Positions 1-7,790 of a DNA stretch of 14,544 nt are shown here, one piece after another. The position numbers were made by a program, and so were the translations under genes. Below the pieces are notes generated by a model. It was not told where the DNA came from. It saw only the letters and a program-made list of their open reading frames with translations, and did not search any database. Each line of letters begins with the position of its first letter. Position 1 is the stretch's first letter. Source of the stretch: SCQX01 sp035720945 (GTDB taxonomy: Bacteria > Pseudomonadota > Gammaproteobacteria > Burkholderiales > Burkholderiaceae_B); contig DASTNK010000118.1 in NCBI GenBank assembly GCA_035720945.1, positions 1 through 14,544 of the forward strand, in the 5' to 3' direction.

Positions 1-2209
1 GTCGCGCCTGCCCAATCTGCTGGTCAACGGCAGTTCCGGCATCGCGGTGGGGATGGCCACGAACATCCCGCCGCACAATCTGTCTGAAGTGGTCGATGGC
101 TGCCTGTACTGCCTGCGCAACCCCGACTGCACGGTTGACGAACTGATAGAGCTCATTCCCGCGCCCGACTTCCCCACCGGCGGCATCATCTATGGCATGT
201 CGGGTGTCCGTGAAGGCTATCGCACCGGGCGCGGCCGCGTCATCATGCGGGCCAAGACGCACTTCGAAGACATGGAAAAAGGCCATCGCCAAGCCATCAT
301 CGTCGACGAGATCCCGTACCAGGTCAACAAGAAGTCGCTGCAGGAACGCATCGCCGAACTGGTCAATGAAAAGAAGGTCGAGGGTATCTCCGACATCCGC
401 GATGAATCCGACAAAGACGGGATGCGTCTGGTCATCGAACTGAAACGTGGCGAGGTCCCCGAAGTCGTTCTGAACAACCTGTTCAAGAATACGCAGTTGC
501 AAGACACCTTCGGCATGAACATGGTGGCGTTGGTCGACGGCCAGCCACGGTTGCTGAACCTCAAGCAGATGGTCGAGTATTTCCTGTTCCATCGCCGCGA
601 GGTCGTCACGCGCCGCACCGTGTTCCAGTTGCGCAAGGCGCGCGAACGCGGGCACGTGCTCGAAGGGTTGGCGGTGGCTCTGGCCAATATCGATGATTTC
701 ATCGCCATCATCAAGGCGGCGCCCACACCGCCGGTGGCACGCCAGGAACTCATGGCGCGCAGTTGGGATTCCTCCCTGGTACGTGAAATGCTGGCACGCG
801 CCGACGAAGGCGCCGAGCTGGGCGGGCACGCCGCCTACCGTCCGGAAGACCTGCCCGATGTATTCGGAATACAGCCCGACGGCCTGTATCGCCTGAGCGA
901 GACCCAGGCGCAGGAAATCCTGAACATGCGCCTGCAGCGCCTGACCGGCCTGGAGCAGGACAAGATCGTCGCGGAGTACAAGGACGTCATGGCGGCGATC
1001 GCCGATCTGCTCGACATCCTGGCTCGCCCGGAGCGCATCACGACCATCATCAGCGACGAACTGGCGGCCATCAAGGCCGAATTCTCCACCAACGTCAAAG
1101 ATATCCGTCGCTCCGCCATCGAGCACAATGCCACGGAACTCGACACCGAAGACCTGATCACCCCCATGGACATGGTGGTCACGCTGTCGCAAACCGGCTA
1201 TATCAAGAGCCAGCCGTTGTCCGAATACCGGGCACAGAAGCGCGGGGGGCGCGGCAAGCAGGCCACGGCCATGAAGGAAAACGACTGGGTCGATCAATTG
1301 TTCATCGCCAATACGCACGACTATCTGTTGTGCTTCTCCGACCGCGGCCGCGTCTATTGGCTCAAGGTGTGGGAAGTGCCGCAGGGCACGCGTAATTCGC
1401 GCGGGCGGCCCATCGTCAACATGTTCCCGCTGACCGACAACGAGAAAATCACTGTCGTGCTGGCGATCAAGCAATTCAGTGACGATCACTACATCTTCAT
1501 GGCGACTTCACGCGGCACCGTCAAGAAGACGCCGTTGTCCGATTTTTCCAATCCGCGCAAGGCGGGGATCATTGCGGTCGATCTCGATGACGGCGACTAC
1601 CTCATCGGCGCCGATCTCACAGATGGCGAGCACGATGTCATGCTGTTCTCCGATTCGGGCAAGGCGGTGCGCTTCGATGAAAACGATGTGCGCCCCATGG
1701 GCCGCACCGCGCGCGGTGTGCGGGGCATGATGCTCGAAGAAGGCCAGTCAGTCATTTCGCTGCTGGTGGCGCGCGATGAATCGCAATCGGTGCTCACGGC
1801 AACCGAGAACGGTTTTGGCAAGCGCACCTCTATCCAGGAATACACCCGGCACGGCCGCGGCACCAAGGGCATGATCGCCATTCAAACCTCGGCGCGCAAC
1901 GGCAAGGTTGTCGGCGCGGTGCTGGTGGTGCCGTCGGACGAGATCATGCTCATCACCACGGGGGGCGTGCTGGTGCGCACCCGGGTTTCCGAGATCCGGG
2001 AAATGGGCCGCGCAACGCAGGGTGTGACGCTGATAAATATCGATAATGAAGATACATTGTCGGGTGTGCGCCGTGTGGCGGAACGGGATGCCGACGACGA
2101 TGACGCCGGCGCCATGAGTCCCGACGCCGATATCACGGGCGGGGGTGACGATGATGCGCCATCCGGGCAGGATGGCGGGCCGAGCGACGACTCAGAGGAT
2201 GCTTCTTGA
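1..2209 (+). CDS. gyrA: DNA gyrase subunit A, 5'-truncated by the window edge
   Basis: GyrA is the breakage-reunion subunit of DNA gyrase, the cytoplasmic A2B2 topoisomerase II that introduces negative supercoils using ATP. The reading frame enters at base 2 and gives about 735 residues before TGA at 2207-2209. The first residues (LPNLLVNGSSGIAVGMATN) match the family near residue 165, so the catalytic tyrosine and the quinolone-resistance region lie upstream and cannot be judged. Visible parts are the tower and coiled-coil region (VVTRRTVFQLRKARERGHVL; LTGLEQDKIVAEYK) and then the C-terminal beta-pinwheel used for DNA wrapping. Its GyrA-box is QKRGGRG, at visible residues 412-418. The protein ends in a strongly acidic tail of about 40 residues rich in Asp, as in other proteobacterial GyrA. 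The stop overlaps the serC start (TGATG). Identification is certain; only the true start is missing. Confidence 0.98.
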   Translation, partial: SRLPNLLVNGSSGIAVGMATNIPPHNLSEVVDGCLYCLRNPDCTVDELIELIPAPDFPTGGIIYGMSGVREGYRTGRGRVIMRAKTHFEDMEKGHRQAIIVDEIPYQVNKKSLQERIAELVNEKKVEGISDIRDESDKDGMRLVIELKRGEVPEVVLNNLFKNTQLQDTFGMNMVALVDGQPRLLNLKQMVEYFLFHRREVVTRRTVFQLRKARERGHVLEGLAVALANIDDFIAIIKAAPTPPVARQELMARSWDSSLVREMLARADEGAELGGHAAYRPEDLPDVFGIQPDGLYRLSETQAQEILNMRLQRLTGLEQDKIVAEYKDVMAAIADLLDILARPERITTIISDELAAIKAEFSTNVKDIRRSAIEHNATELDTEDLITPMDMVVTLSQTGYIKSQPLSEYRAQKRGGRGKQATAMKENDWVDQLFIANTHDYLLCFSDRGRVYWLKVWEVPQGTRNSRGRPIVNMFPLTDNEKITVVLAIKQFSDDHYIFMATSRGTVKKTPLSDFSNPRKAGIIAVDLDDGDYLIGADLTDGEHDVMLFSDSGKAVRFDENDVRPMGRTARGVRGMMLEEGQSVISLLVARDESQSVLTATENGFGKRTSIQEYTRHGRGTKGMIAIQTSARNGKVVGAVLVVPSDEIMLITTGGVLVRTRVSEIREMGRATQGVTLINIDNEDTLSGVRRVAERDADDDDAGAMSPDADITGGGDDDAPSGQDGGPSDDSEDAS

Positions 2210-3336
2210 TGCGTGTCTGGAATTTTGGGGCGGGGCCCGCGACCCTGCCGTTGGAAGTGCTCGAGCAGGCGGCGGCTGAAATGACCGATTGGCATGGCTG
2301 CGGCATGTCGGTCATGGAAATGAGCCATCGCAGCGCCCAGTATGGGCAAATCCGCGACGAAGCCGAGGCCGACCTGCGGGAATTGCTGAATCTGCCGAGC
2401 GACTTCGCCGCGCTCTTCATGCAGGGGGGGGCGACGGCCGAGAACGCCATCGTTCCTCTCAACCTGATTGGTCGTGGCGGTGCGAACAAGGCGGACTTCA
2501 TCCTCACCGGCACCTGGTCGAACAAGTCCTACAACGAGGCGCGCAAGTATGGCGACATGGCGGTGGCCGCGTCCGGGGGCGAAAAAGCCGTCGTTGACGG
2601 GGTGACGCAAGAGCCCTGGACCTGGTACCCCGAACCCCGGCAGTGGCGCGTGCGGCCGGACGCCTCGTATGTTCATTTGTGCAGCAACGAAACCATCGGC
2701 GGGCTCGAGTTCGCGCAGTGGCCGGATCTGGCCGAGCTTGGCGCGCCGGACGTGCCGCTGGTGGTGGATGCGTCCTCGCACATGCTGGCACGGCCCTTCG
2801 ACTTCTCGCGCGCGGGCATGGTGTTCGGCGGGGCGCAGAAGAACGCCGGGCCGGCGGGTGTCACCCTTGTCATGGTGCGTCGCGACCTCATCGGCCATGC
2901 GTTGCCCGGGTGCCCTTCCGCGTTCGACTATGCCAATGTCGACGCGGCCGACTCGATGTTCAACACGCCGCCCACGTACTCCATTTACATCGCCGGCCTG
3001 GTCTTCAAGTGGTTGAAGAGGCAGGGCGGGGTGGCCGCCATGGAGCAGAAGAACATCGCCAAGTCCAAGGCGCTGTATGGCTTCCTGGATCAGTCCGGTT
3101 TCTACGTCTCGCGCGTTGCGCCCCGCGACCGTTCACGCATGAACGCGCCGTTCTTTCTGGCGGACGAATCGCTCAATGCCCGTTTCCTGGCCGAAGCCGC
3201 TGAAGCAGGCTTGATGCAACTGAAAGGGCACAAGAGCGTCGGCGGCATGCGCGCCTCGATCTACAACGCCATGCCCATGGAAGGTGTCGAGGCCCTGATC
3301 ACCTTCATGCGGGAGTTCGAACGACGCCATGGATAA
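2209..3336 (+). CDS. serC: Phosphoserine aminotransferase
   Basis: SerC is a cytoplasmic class V, PLP-dependent aminotransferase. It converts 3-phosphohydroxypyruvate plus glutamate to phosphoserine, and the equivalent 4-phosphohydroxythreonine step in PLP synthesis. The 375-residue product starts MRVWNFGAGPATLP, has the His40-Arg41 pair of the conserved SHR motif, and carries the PLP lysine in GGAQKNAGPAG (Lys211). E. coli SerC has 362 residues. I chose ATG 2209, which overlaps the gyrA stop by one base and has AGAGGA at 2194-2199, nine bases upstream. A TTG at 2206 would add one residue and is less likely. The 3' end overlaps pheA by 8 bases. Serine supply and aromatic synthesis are thus probably expressed from one transcript. 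Confidence in function is high. Confidence 0.97.
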   Translation: MRVWNFGAGPATLPLEVLEQAAAEMTDWHGCGMSVMEMSHRSAQYGQIRDEAEADLRELLNLPSDFAALFMQGGATAENAIVPLNLIGRGGANKADFILTGTWSNKSYNEARKYGDMAVAASGGEKAVVDGVTQEPWTWYPEPRQWRVRPDASYVHLCSNETIGGLEFAQWPDLAELGAPDVPLVVDASSHMLARPFDFSRAGMVFGGAQKNAGPAGVTLVMVRRDLIGHALPGCPSAFDYANVDAADSMFNTPPTYSIYIAGLVFKWLKRQGGVAAMEQKNIAKSKALYGFLDQSGFYVSRVAPRDRSRMNAPFFLADESLNARFLAEAAEAGLMQLKGHKSVGGMRASIYNAMPMEGVEALITFMREFERRHG

Positions 3337-4414
3337 AACGCTGCAAGCCGCGTTGTCGCCTCTGCGCCAACGCATCGATGCCATCGATGAACAGATCCTC
3401 GATCTGCTCAACCAGCGCGCTAACACCGCCCTGGAGGTGGGCCGGGTCAAGCTCGATTTCGATGCCGAAGACCCGATTCTCAAGCCGGAGCGCGAGGCGG
3501 TCGTCATCCGCCGGCTGCAGGCGCTGAACGCCGGGCCGTTCACCGCCGAAGCGGTCGACGCGGTGTGGAACCAGATCATTTCCACCTGCCGGGGGCTGGA
3601 AAGCCGCCTGACCGTGGCGTATCTTGGGCCCCAGGGCTCGTTTTCCGAGCAGGCTGCGCTCGAGCACTTCGGCCATGCGGTCGAGCGGCTTCGTTGCAAT
3701 TCCTTCGACGAAGTCTTTCGCGCGGTGGAGGCCGGCCAAGCCGACGCCGGCATGGTGCCAGTCGAGAACTCCACCGAGGGCGCGGTCAATCGCACGCTCG
3801 ACCTGTTGCTCAATTCGCCGTTGAAAGTGCTGGGCGAGCGGTCCATCAAGATCCATCACTGCCTCATGACCCGGTCGGGCAAGCTCGACGGGGTGAAGCG
3901 CGTGATGGCGCACCCCCAGGCTCTGGCGCAATGCCAGGCGTGGCTGACGCGCAACTGCCCGACGCTGGCCCGCGGCGCGGCGGCGAGCAATGCCGAGGCG
4001 GCCAGGGTGGCTTCCCAAGACCCCGAGGTCGCGGCCATCGCGGGTGAGGTGGCGGCCCAGGCGTGGGGACTGGAAATCGTGGCGTCCGGCATCCAGGACG
4101 ACCCGCAGAACCGCACCCGTTTCCTGGCGGTGGGCAACATCCAGACATTGCCCAGCGGCAACGACAAGACCAGCGTCATCATGGCGGTGCCGAATCGCGC
4201 CGGCGCCGTCTACGAAATGCTGGCCCCGCTGGCGGCCAATGGCGTGTCCATGACGCGGTTCGAATCGAGGCCGGCGCGCACCGGCCAATGGGAATACTAT
4301 TTCTATGTCGATCTGCTCGGCCACAGTCGCGACCCCGCCGTCGACAAGGCGCTGGCGGAACTGCAGAAGCAGGTCGCTTTCTTCAAGCTTCTGGGCTCGT
4401 ATCCAATACAGTAA
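3329..4414 (+). CDS. pheA: Bifunctional chorismate mutase/prephenate dehydratase (P-protein)
   Basis: PheA catalyses two steps to phenylalanine: chorismate to prephenate, then prephenate to phenylpyruvate. The 361-residue protein has three parts. Residues about 8-95 form an AroQ-type chorismate mutase (LRQRIDAIDEQILDLLNQR). Residues about 96-272 form the dehydratase, opening with VAYLGPQGSFSEQAA and holding the catalytic Thr-Arg-Phe motif at 263-265 in NRTRFLAVG. Residues about 276-355 form an ACT domain with NRAGAVYEML and FESRPAR; the ESRP motif is typical of phenylalanine binding, so feedback inhibition by phenylalanine is expected. The start lies inside the last codons of serC (8-base overlap), with GGGAG at 3311-3315 as a somewhat distant ribosome binding site. 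hisC follows after 18 bases. Confidence 0.97.
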   Translation: MDKTLQAALSPLRQRIDAIDEQILDLLNQRANTALEVGRVKLDFDAEDPILKPEREAVVIRRLQALNAGPFTAEAVDAVWNQIISTCRGLESRLTVAYLGPQGSFSEQAALEHFGHAVERLRCNSFDEVFRAVEAGQADAGMVPVENSTEGAVNRTLDLLLNSPLKVLGERSIKIHHCLMTRSGKLDGVKRVMAHPQALAQCQAWLTRNCPTLARGAAASNAEAARVASQDPEVAAIAGEVAAQAWGLEIVASGIQDDPQNRTRFLAVGNIQTLPSGNDKTSVIMAVPNRAGAVYEMLAPLAANGVSMTRFESRPARTGQWEYYFYVDLLGHSRDPAVDKALAELQKQVAFFKLLGSYPIQ

Positions 4415-4432
4415 ACAGGCAAGGCGCAACGC

Positions 4433-5569
4433 ATGACCACCCTAGACTCCCGCTCCGATTCCGCTCAGGCCGACGTGCCCGGGTACATCCTGGACATCGC
4501 GCCTTATCAGGCGGGCAAACCCATTGAAGAACTGGCGCGGGAATTCCATCTGGATCCGGCCGGCATCGTGAAACTGGCCTCGAATGAGAATCCGCTGGGC
4601 CTGCCGAAGTCGGCGCAACTGGCCATGATCGAAGCGTCCAGCGCGCTGGCCCGGTATCCGGATCCCAACGGGTTCGATCTGAAGGCGGCGCTGTCGCGGC
4701 GCTACGGCATTCCCTCGGACTGGCTCACGCTGGGCAACGGGTCGAACGACCTGCTCGAACTCGCCTCGCTGGCGCTGCTCGCGCCGGGGGCCGCCTGCGT
4801 TTATTCCCGGCATGCGTTCGCGGTGTACCGCCTGGCGACCCAGGCCCGGGGCGCGCGCCATATCGTGGTCCCCGTGCGCGACTACGGCCATGATCTCGAC
4901 GCCATGTGCGCGGCCATCGACGACGACACCTGTCTGGTGTTCGTTGCCAACCCCAACAACCCCACCGGCACGTTCCAGCCCGCGTCGCACATCGAAGCGT
5001 TCCTGCGGCAGGTGCATGAACGCCATGGCGAACACGTCACGGTCGTGCTGGACGAGGCCTACAACGAATATCTGGATCCCGAGCTGCGCTTCGACAGCGC
5101 GCGCTGGGTCGAGCAGTTCTCCAACCTCATCGTGACCCGCACTTTCTCCAAGGCCTACGGGCTGGCGGGGTTGCGTGTGGGGTATGCGATGGCCCAGCCG
5201 CGCCTGACTGATCTGCTCAACCGGGTGCGCCAGCCGTTCAACGTGAACAGCCTGGCCCAGGCCGCCGCGACGGCGGCGCTCGACGACGTGGCATTCCTGC
5301 GCCAATCGTACGACATCAACAAGGCCGGCAAGAAGGTCCTGTATGAGGCCTTCGGCAAGCTGGGGCTTGAATACGTGCCCAGCTACGGCAATTTCGTGTT
5401 GGTGCGGGTCGGGGATGCGGCGGCCGTCAATCTCGAGTTGCTCAAACGAGGCGTGATCGTGCGGCCGGTCACAGGCGATGGCCTGCCGGAATGGCTGCGG
5501 GTCTCGATCGGCCTGCCGGCCGAGAATACGCGTTTCATCGAGGCGCTCACGGACGTGCTCGGGCGGTGA
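4433..5569 (+). CDS. hisC: HisC-family aminotransferase (histidinol-phosphate / probable aromatic aminotransferase)
   Basis: This is a fold-type I PLP aminotransferase of the histidinol-phosphate family, 378 residues. Visible family marks are SNENPLGLP (Asn51-Pro54), NPNNPTG (173-179), LDEAYNEY with the cofactor-binding Asp207 and Tyr210, TRTFSKAYGLAGLRVGY with the PLP lysine Lys240, and the substrate-binding Arg248. HisC enzymes convert imidazole acetol phosphate to histidinol phosphate, and several also transaminate phenylpyruvate, 4-hydroxyphenylpyruvate or prephenate. Its place between pheA and tyrA, with no other his gene in view, suggests that the aromatic role is important here; this is inference. 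ATG 4433 follows pheA by 18 bases with AAGGCG just upstream. The stop overlaps the tyrA start (TGATG). A second hisC elsewhere in the genome would support a split of roles. Confidence 0.93.
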   Translation: MTTLDSRSDSAQADVPGYILDIAPYQAGKPIEELAREFHLDPAGIVKLASNENPLGLPKSAQLAMIEASSALARYPDPNGFDLKAALSRRYGIPSDWLTLGNGSNDLLELASLALLAPGAACVYSRHAFAVYRLATQARGARHIVVPVRDYGHDLDAMCAAIDDDTCLVFVANPNNPTGTFQPASHIEAFLRQVHERHGEHVTVVLDEAYNEYLDPELRFDSARWVEQFSNLIVTRTFSKAYGLAGLRVGYAMAQPRLTDLLNRVRQPFNVNSLAQAAATAALDDVAFLRQSYDINKAGKKVLYEAFGKLGLEYVPSYGNFVLVRVGDAAAVNLELLKRGVIVRPVTGDGLPEWLRVSIGLPAENTRFIEALTDVLGR

Positions 5570-6468
5570 TGGCGCAGTCCGACATCGGCGCGTCGTTTCG
5601 TGTGGAAACCCTGGCCATTGTCGGGGTCGGGTTGATCGGTGGCTCGGTCGCGGCGGCCTTGCGCGAGCGGGGGGCGGTTGGTCGCGTGTTGGGTGTGGGA
5701 CGGCACCCGCACTCGCTGGCCCAGGCTCGGCAACTCGGCCTGATCGACGAGGCTGTGACGCTCGTGCAGGCGGCGGCGCGGGCCGATGTGATCCTGCTGG
5801 CGGCACCGGTCGCGGCCATCGAAACCCTGCTGGCCGAACTGAATCCCCATCTGCGCCCGGATACGCTCGTGTCCGATGTCGGAAGCACGAAGGCCAACGT
5901 GGTGGCGGCCGCGCGCAAAGTCCTCGGGGCGCGCATGAACCAGTTTCTTGCGGCGCACCCGATCGCGGGCGCGGAACAGACCGGGCCGGGAGCGGCCGAC
6001 GCGGCGCTGTTCGAAGGGCGCACGGTGGTGCTGACCCCCACTGACGAGGCGACGGCCGCGGCGCGCACGCGCCTGACCCGGCTCTGGGAGCACTGCGGCG
6101 CGCGCGTCGTGGTCATGGATCCCGAGTCGCACGATCGTGCTCTGGCATCCGTCAGCCACCTGCCGCATTTCCTTTCGGCGGTGTTCATGGCCCAGGTCGC
6201 GGGCGCGTCGGACGCCGATCGGCGCCTGGGTTTGGCCGGCACGGGGTTCCGTGATTTCACGCGCATCGCCGCGGGTTCTCCGGAAGTCTGGCGTGACATT
6301 TTTCTGGCCAATCGCTCCGCCGTGCTGGCTGAATTGCAAGGTTTCAAGTCTGAGCTCGATGATCTCGAGCGGGCGCTGGAAACGGGCGATGGGCAGGCGT
6401 TGTTCGATTTCCTCGAGCGTGCCGCCGTGGCGCGCCGTTTCTGGGGCAGCCGGAGTGGCCTGTCATGA
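5569..6468 (+). CDS. tyrA: Prephenate/arogenate dehydrogenase (TyrA)
   Basis: TyrA oxidatively decarboxylates prephenate (or arogenate) on the way to tyrosine. The 299-residue product has an N-terminal Rossmann fold with GVGLIG at residues 19-24, the catalytic-domain motif HPIAGAEQTG (His130) and SHLPHFLSA (His197). It has no fused chorismate mutase and no C-terminal ACT domain, unlike E. coli TyrA, so it belongs to the compact TyrA type. The residue at the end of the second strand is Arg45 (GVGRHPHS), not an acidic residue, which points to NADP rather than NAD preference; this is inference. I chose ATG 5569, overlapping the hisC stop by one base. A start at 5491 would add 26 residues without family similarity and overlap hisC by 79 bases. 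The 3' end overlaps aroA by four bases. Confidence 0.95.
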   Translation: MAQSDIGASFRVETLAIVGVGLIGGSVAAALRERGAVGRVLGVGRHPHSLAQARQLGLIDEAVTLVQAAARADVILLAAPVAAIETLLAELNPHLRPDTLVSDVGSTKANVVAAARKVLGARMNQFLAAHPIAGAEQTGPGAADAALFEGRTVVLTPTDEATAAARTRLTRLWEHCGARVVVMDPESHDRALASVSHLPHFLSAVFMAQVAGASDADRRLGLAGTGFRDFTRIAAGSPEVWRDIFLANRSAVLAELQGFKSELDDLERALETGDGQALFDFLERAAVARRFWGSRSGLS

Positions 6469-7790
6469 CTGATTCAAACAGTTTGTGTCTCGACCCGGTG
6501 CGCAGCGCGTCCGGCCGCGTGGATCTGCCCGGTTCCAAGAGCATCTCCAACCGGGTATTGTTGTTGGCGGCGCTGTGCGCCGAGCCCACGACCATCGACG
6601 GGCTGCTCGATTCCGACGATACCCGTGTCATGCTGGCCGCGTTGCGGCAACTGGGCGTGGGCGTCGAATCGCAGGGCGGTCATCGCGTGCTGGTGCGCGA
6701 GGGCGGCGCACCGTTCCGGACCCGACGGGCCGAATTGTTCCTCGGCAACGCGGGCACCGCGTTCCGGCCCCTGGCGGCGGTCTTGTCGATGCTGGAGGGA
6801 GATTATCGGTTGTCGGGCGTGCCGCGCATGCACGAGCGACCTATTGGCGATCTGGTCGACGCGCTGCGGGCGCTCGGTGCCGAGATCGGCTATCTGGGCA
6901 ACCCGGGCTATCCGCCACTCTCCATCGGTCCGCGTCGCCCGGGCGCCGGCGGAACCGTGGTGGTGCGCGGGACGGTTTCCAGCCAGTTCCTGACCTCGCT
7001 GTTGATGGCCGCACCGCTGGTCACCGCCACCTCCGGCCAGCCGTTGGCCATCGCCGTGGATGGCGAACTGATTTCCAAACCCTACATCCAGATCACATTG
7101 AACCTGATGGCGCGCTTCGGTGTGCGCGTGGAGAGCGAAGGGTGGCGGCGTTTCACCGTGCCGGCGGGCTCGGCCTACACGTCGCCCGGCGGGATAGCGG
7201 TCGAAGGCGACGCGTCCACGGCGTCCTACTTCATGGCGCTGGGCGCCATAGGCGGTGGTCCGGTGCGCATTCAAGGTGTCGGCGCCAGCAGCATCCAGGG
7301 CGATGCGGCGTTCGCCGATACGGTCGCGGCAATGGGGGCCAAGGTCGAGCTTTTCCCCGATGCCATTGTCGTGAGCGGCGCGCATGTCGCGGCTGGTGAA
7401 CGGCTGCGGGCGTTCGACGAGGATTTCAACCTGATCCCGGATGCCGCCATGACGGCGGCGGCGCTGGGCATGTTCGCCGATGGTCCGTGCACGCTGCGCA
7501 ACATCGGCAGCTGGCGCGTGAAGGAAACCGATCGTATTCACGCGATGCACACCGAACTGGCCAAGCTGGGTGCGCAAGTGGAATCCGGGCCGGATTGGCT
7601 GCGGGTGCACCCGGTGCGCCCCGGCGCCTGGCGGCGGGCGGCGATCGACACCTACGACGACCACCGCATCGCCATGTGCTTCTCGCTGGCGGCGTTTGGA
7701 CCCGAACCGGTGACCATTCGCGATCCCGGCTGCGTCGCGAAAACGTTCCCCGGTTATTTTTCGGTTTTCCAGGGGTTGGTTCGGCCATGA
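6465..7790 (+). CDS. aroA: 3-phosphoshikimate 1-carboxyvinyltransferase (EPSP synthase)
   Basis: AroA joins shikimate-3-phosphate and phosphoenolpyruvate to give EPSP, the step before chorismate. The 441-residue protein carries LPGSKSISNR (Lys25), the PEP-site loop GNAGTAFRPL (94-103), NLIPDAAMTAA with the catalytic acid Asp326, RVKETDRIHAM (351-361) and DDHRIAM (398-404). The loop pattern GNAGTA..RP is that of class I enzymes, which are generally glyphosate-sensitive. ATG 6465 overlaps the tyrA stop (ATGA), and GGAG at 6452-6455 gives a well-placed ribosome binding site. The stop overlaps the cmk start in the same way. Placing aroA next to pheA and tyrA puts chorismate supply and both branches from it under shared expression. 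Confidence 0.98.
   Translation: MTDSNSLCLDPVRSASGRVDLPGSKSISNRVLLLAALCAEPTTIDGLLDSDDTRVMLAALRQLGVGVESQGGHRVLVREGGAPFRTRRAELFLGNAGTAFRPLAAVLSMLEGDYRLSGVPRMHERPIGDLVDALRALGAEIGYLGNPGYPPLSIGPRRPGAGGTVVVRGTVSSQFLTSLLMAAPLVTATSGQPLAIAVDGELISKPYIQITLNLMARFGVRVESEGWRRFTVPAGSAYTSPGGIAVEGDASTASYFMALGAIGGGPVRIQGVGASSIQGDAAFADTVAAMGAKVELFPDAIVVSGAHVAAGERLRAFDEDFNLIPDAAMTAAALGMFADGPCTLRNIGSWRVKETDRIHAMHTELAKLGAQVESGPDWLRVHPVRPGAWRRAAIDTYDDHRIAMCFSLAAFGPEPVTIRDPGCVAKTFPGYFSVFQGLVRP

Noticed and set aside
2206..2208. TTG as the serC start.
   Set aside because: It gives only one extra Met. ATG 2209 is a better codon with a correctly spaced AGAGGA and forms the common TGATG junction.
1882..2898. A 338-codon minus-strand frame across the gyrA-serC junction.
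   Set aside because: Both genes beneath it are certain and overlap by one base. The frame's product shows no known motif.
3305..4429. A 374-codon minus-strand frame over pheA, and similar long frames at 4442-5806, 6474-7664 and 11188-12180.
   Set aside because: All lie antisense to clearly identified genes, show low-complexity Arg/His/Gln-rich composition, and resemble no family I know.
5491..5568. An upstream start for tyrA adding 26 residues.
   Set aside because: It would overlap hisC by 79 bases, and the extra residues are an out-of-frame reading of hisC. The TGATG start at 5569 fits the family.
7487..7786. An upstream extension of the cmk frame by 100 codons.
   Set aside because: It is a shadow within aroA. 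Cmk homology begins just after MSDAST at 7787, where an ATGA overlap gives a natural start.
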